Source of the DNA: Desulfobacterales bacterium HSG17
GTDB lineage: Bacteria > Desulfobacterota > Desulfobacteria > Desulfobacterales > Desulfococcaceae
Assembly: GCA_030377945.1 (NCBI GenBank)
Contig: JAUCGD010000059.1
Span: forward strand, 1-16,862
Reading direction: 5' to 3'
Length of the DNA stretch: 16,862 nucleotides
The notes beneath the pieces are model-generated. The model was given only the letters and a program-made list of their open reading frames with translations. It did no database searches and was not told the DNA's origin. The position numbers and the translations under genes are program-made. Within the stretch, counting starts at the first letter, position 1, and every line of letters begins with the position of its first letter. This document shows, piece by piece, positions 15,277 through 16,862 of this stretch.

Positions 15277-15987
15277 TTATGAATTTTCAACCCATTTTCT
15301 GGTTCCGCTCCCGAAGGTGAGTTCATATCTGATAAAAAAACGGGAAAGGATGAAAAAAGGCATGTGAACCAGTTTTGTAAAAGGAATGGCTATAAGCATC
15401 AATTCTCCGCAGATAATATGGAGAATTAAAATAACATCATAGTTAAAAATATGATGAAAAGCCAGATAACCGGTAATAAAAGGCAGACCTGTTGCAAAAA
15501 GGGCTATATAATCCCTGTATGTTGTAACGGATCGAACCTTTGCACTTAGAATACGGCGCAGAAAAAAGAATAAAAAGAGTACAATAAATAAGAGAGTGAT
15601 CTGGTCAACCATTGATTCGGAAAGGGTTGGGAAGCTGAATCCGAAATAATCATCAAGTAAAATGTTATGGCCGACTGTAACTATGGGCAGAAGTAATAAA
15701 ATGCTGTGAAAAATAATGGTAACAGCAGAAAAGAATGGATATTTTCCTAAAAAGGTTCTTTTTAAACGTACCTGCCACATTAGTAAAAGATCTGTTGCGG
15801 AATTAACCTTAATGTACTCATCTTTTTCCCGATTATTTATTGAATCGGAAATAATTTTCGGTAATGAAGAAAGATCAATTTTCGATTCTTTGGATAAGGA
15901 AAAAAACTGACGCACCCGATACCAAACACCTGCTACAAAAACAACAAGAGAAAAAGCCAACATCGGCCCGATTAGAAAATCATACAT
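15277..15987 (-). CDS. Membrane cytochrome b subunit (NarI/DsrM/HdrE-like)
   Basis: The 236-residue integral membrane protein has about five TM helices (~3-23, 86-106, 125-144, 160-180, 184-204). His190 and His208 in LHIICGELMLIAIPFTKLVH are 18 residues apart, the spacing of the heme-b ligands in NarI and typical of the DsrM/HdrE family. His94 and His107 near the second helix are candidates for the opposite ligands, and His178-His179 are also in a helix. It should bind one or two b hemes and exchange electrons between quinone, periplasmic cytochrome c and the HdrC-like partner. The soluble ~50-residue loop after TM1 faces the side of the iron-sulfur protein. The start is supported by CTGGAGGAAATT just before the ATG. 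It is the first gene of a four-gene operon; a perfect palindrome lies 42-61 bases upstream of its start codon. Confidence 0.88.
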   Translation of the reverse strand: MYDFLIGPMLAFSLVVFVAGVWYRVRQFFSLSKESKIDLSSLPKIISDSINNREKDEYIKVNSATDLLLMWQVRLKRTFLGKYPFFSAVTIIFHSILLLLPIVTVGHNILLDDYFGFSFPTLSESMVDQITLLFIVLFLFFFLRRILSAKVRSVTTYRDYIALFATGLPFITGYLAFHHIFNYDVILILHIICGELMLIAIPFTKLVHMPFFILSRFFIRYELTFGSGTRKWVENS

Positions 15988-16251
15988 AATTTCCTCCAGA
16001 CAGAAACAACAACGTTAAAGATTTACCCGTTATCCCTTTTGGGATAACCTGCTCTATTTTCAGTTTTTCAAACAAAAACAAAAACCCTATTTGACTGTTC
16101 TCTTTATTTCTGAGCTTACCTGACAAAATTATCTGTAAGGATTACCCAAAATTAAGACCCTGCATATTTGTAAACTATGCCGATTATCACAGAATGTTTT
16201 TTATGGCAATATGTTTTCGGTTATTAAATGGATTTCTTTTTCTTTTTCTCT
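15988..16251. other. Leader and promoter region of the cytochrome operon
   Basis: This 264-base gap between the ispF stop and the cytochrome b start has no gene. It holds the strong ribosome binding site (15993-15998), the palindrome described separately, and AT-rich sequence. On the minus strand TTGCCA and GATAAT occur 15 bases apart around 16187-16213, a slightly short-spaced sigma-70-like pair of low confidence. No obvious terminator hairpin follows ispF. Confidence 0.35.
16029..16048. promoter_or_regulatory. Perfect GTTATCCC-TTTT-GGGATAAC palindrome upstream of the cytochrome operon
   Basis: An 8-bp perfect inverted repeat with a 4-base spacer lies 42-61 bases before the cytochrome b start codon. 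As DNA it has the size and symmetry of an operator for a dimeric regulator; as RNA it would be an eight-pair leader hairpin with an AAAA loop on the coding strand and no T-run, so not a terminator. A related half-site GGATTACCC occurs at 16138-16146. The cognate regulator is not known. Confidence 0.5.
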
Positions 16252-16743
16252 TTATTTTTTGTTCAGCACATCATGTGTATTTATTAAAGCAATACTCATG
16301 CAGGCAATTCCATCTCCTGCGCCGATCATACCAAGCCCTTCTGTTGTAGTGGCTTTAACATTTACCTGACTAAGATCAAGCTTAAGTGTTCTGCTGATAT
16401 TTGATACCATTTTTTCCCTGTACCGAGATATTTTAGGAGCCTGGGCAAAAATGGTTGAATCAATATTTTCTATATAAAATCTTTTATCTTCAAGCATTTG
16501 TCCGGTTTTTTCAAGAAGTATCATACTGTCAATATCTTTGAATTCCGGTTTTGTGTCAGGAAAATGCAGCCCAATATCTCCAAGGGCTGCTGCACCTAAA
16601 AGAGCATCGCAAATTGAATGTAGCAGAACATCTGCATCCGAATGGCCAAGCAGACCTTTTTCAAAAGGAATTGTTACCCCGCCTATAATAAGTTTTCTAT
16701 CATACACAAGCTGGTGAACATCATAACCTATACCTGTTCGCAT
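16252..16743 (-). CDS. ispF: 2-C-methyl-D-erythritol 2,4-cyclodiphosphate synthase
   Basis: The 163-residue enzyme catalyses a cyclisation step of the MEP isoprenoid pathway, converting CDP-methylerythritol 2-phosphate to the cyclic diphosphate and CMP. Zinc ligands are Asp8 and His10 (GIGYDVH) and His42 (LLHSICDALLGA); further signatures are GHSDADVLLH (33-42), GDIGLHFPDT (55-64) and KATTTEGLGMIG (130-141), all close to the family pattern and at the usual length of 155-165. I place the start at the ATG at 16743, preceded by GAGGA at good spacing; a TTG five codons upstream would overlap that site. It is transcribed in the same direction as the cytochrome operon but 264 bases before it, so probably a separate unit. 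Trimeric and cytoplasmic in known homologues. Confidence 0.97.
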   Translation of the reverse strand: MRTGIGYDVHQLVYDRKLIIGGVTIPFEKGLLGHSDADVLLHSICDALLGAAALGDIGLHFPDTKPEFKDIDSMILLEKTGQMLEDKRFYIENIDSTIFAQAPKISRYREKMVSNISRTLKLDLSQVNVKATTTEGLGMIGAGDGIACMSIALINTHDVLNKK

Positions 16744-16807
16744 TATTAATTTCCTCAATATTTTGATTTGCTTTGATAATAATCTGTATTTATTTGACAG
16801 AAACCGA

Positions 16808-16862
16808 ACTTATAATATAAAATCAAATTTTTAATATAAAACTGGACTTCTAATATAAAAAT
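16808..16862. repeat. Three 19-bp-spaced TAATATAAAA direct repeats at the right edge
   Basis: The decamer TAATATAAAA starts at 16813, 16832 and 16851, exactly 19 bases apart, each inside a unit ACTT(N)TAATATAAAA with variable ends; the array may continue beyond the window. It lies 65-120 bases upstream of the ispF start codon. It could be a short tandem repeat, a set of binding sites on one DNA face offset (nearly two helical turns), or the AT-rich promoter region of ispF. No gene is visible between 16744 and the edge. Confidence 0.6.

Noticed and set aside
14869..15987. Complete Tmc or Hdr complex
   Set aside because: The HdrD/TmcB-type catalytic subunit with CCG domains is absent; only relay and membrane parts are present, so I call it Tmc-like at most.

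Overview
The window looks like a chromosomal segment from a low-GC sulfate-reducing member of the Desulfobacterota, most likely Desulfobacterales. This rests on a tetraheme class III cytochrome c next to HdrC-like and NarI/DsrM-like electron-transfer subunits, a MetV-like (methylene-THF reductase C-terminal) protein, a short ArgA-type acetyltransferase of the delta-proteobacterial kind, and many palindromic intergenic repeats. The genus assignment is inference; no rRNA or tRNA gene is present.

Left region (1-4500), accessory and rearranged. A fragment of an unidentified gene on the minus strand meets, near base 146-150, a plus-strand P-loop ATPase gene that has lost its Walker A part. Four bases downstream lies a 1075-residue STAND protein: degenerate N-terminal P-loop domain, NACHT ATPase, helical region, and a C-terminal FGE-sulfatase/C-type-lectin-fold domain. 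The last ~110 coding bases have the architecture of a diversity-generating retroelement (DGR) variable repeat: RGGS...R.R..P...GFR framework, adenine-poor and NNY-rich codons between the framework residues, then a short GAA-loop hairpin after the stop. No reverse transcriptase or template repeat is in the window, so any mutagenesis would be in trans. Palindromic repeats of the REP/BIME type fill the gap to the next, convergent gene.

Middle region (4483-13342), a compact minus-strand signalling operon read in the order REC-SpoIIE phosphatase, methyl-accepting chemotaxis protein with a duplicated sensor, FHA-GAF-PAS protein, polyamine-type periplasmic binding protein, dCache-HAMP histidine kinase, and an ArgA-like GNAT. 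Two ATGA stop/start overlaps and gaps of 7, 11 and 30 bases argue for one transcript. The set offers several sensory inputs (periplasmic, membrane, cytoplasmic GAF/PAS) and one visible aspartate-receiver output, a PP2C-type phosphatase.

13343-13689 is non-coding: a 130-bp MITE-like palindrome with 21-bp perfect terminal inverted repeats and a strong intrinsic terminator for the operon upstream.

Right region (13690-16862), minus strand. A four-gene operon encodes a membrane cytochrome b subunit, a two-cluster HdrC-like iron-sulfur protein, an anchored tetraheme cytochrome c3 and a cysteine-rich MetV-like protein. It looks like a Tmc-like module linking periplasmic cytochrome c, the membrane and possibly C1 metabolism. 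A perfect GTTATCCC/GGGATAAC palindrome lies upstream. The last gene is ispF (isoprenoid precursor synthesis), preceded at the window edge by three 19-bp-spaced AT-rich repeats.
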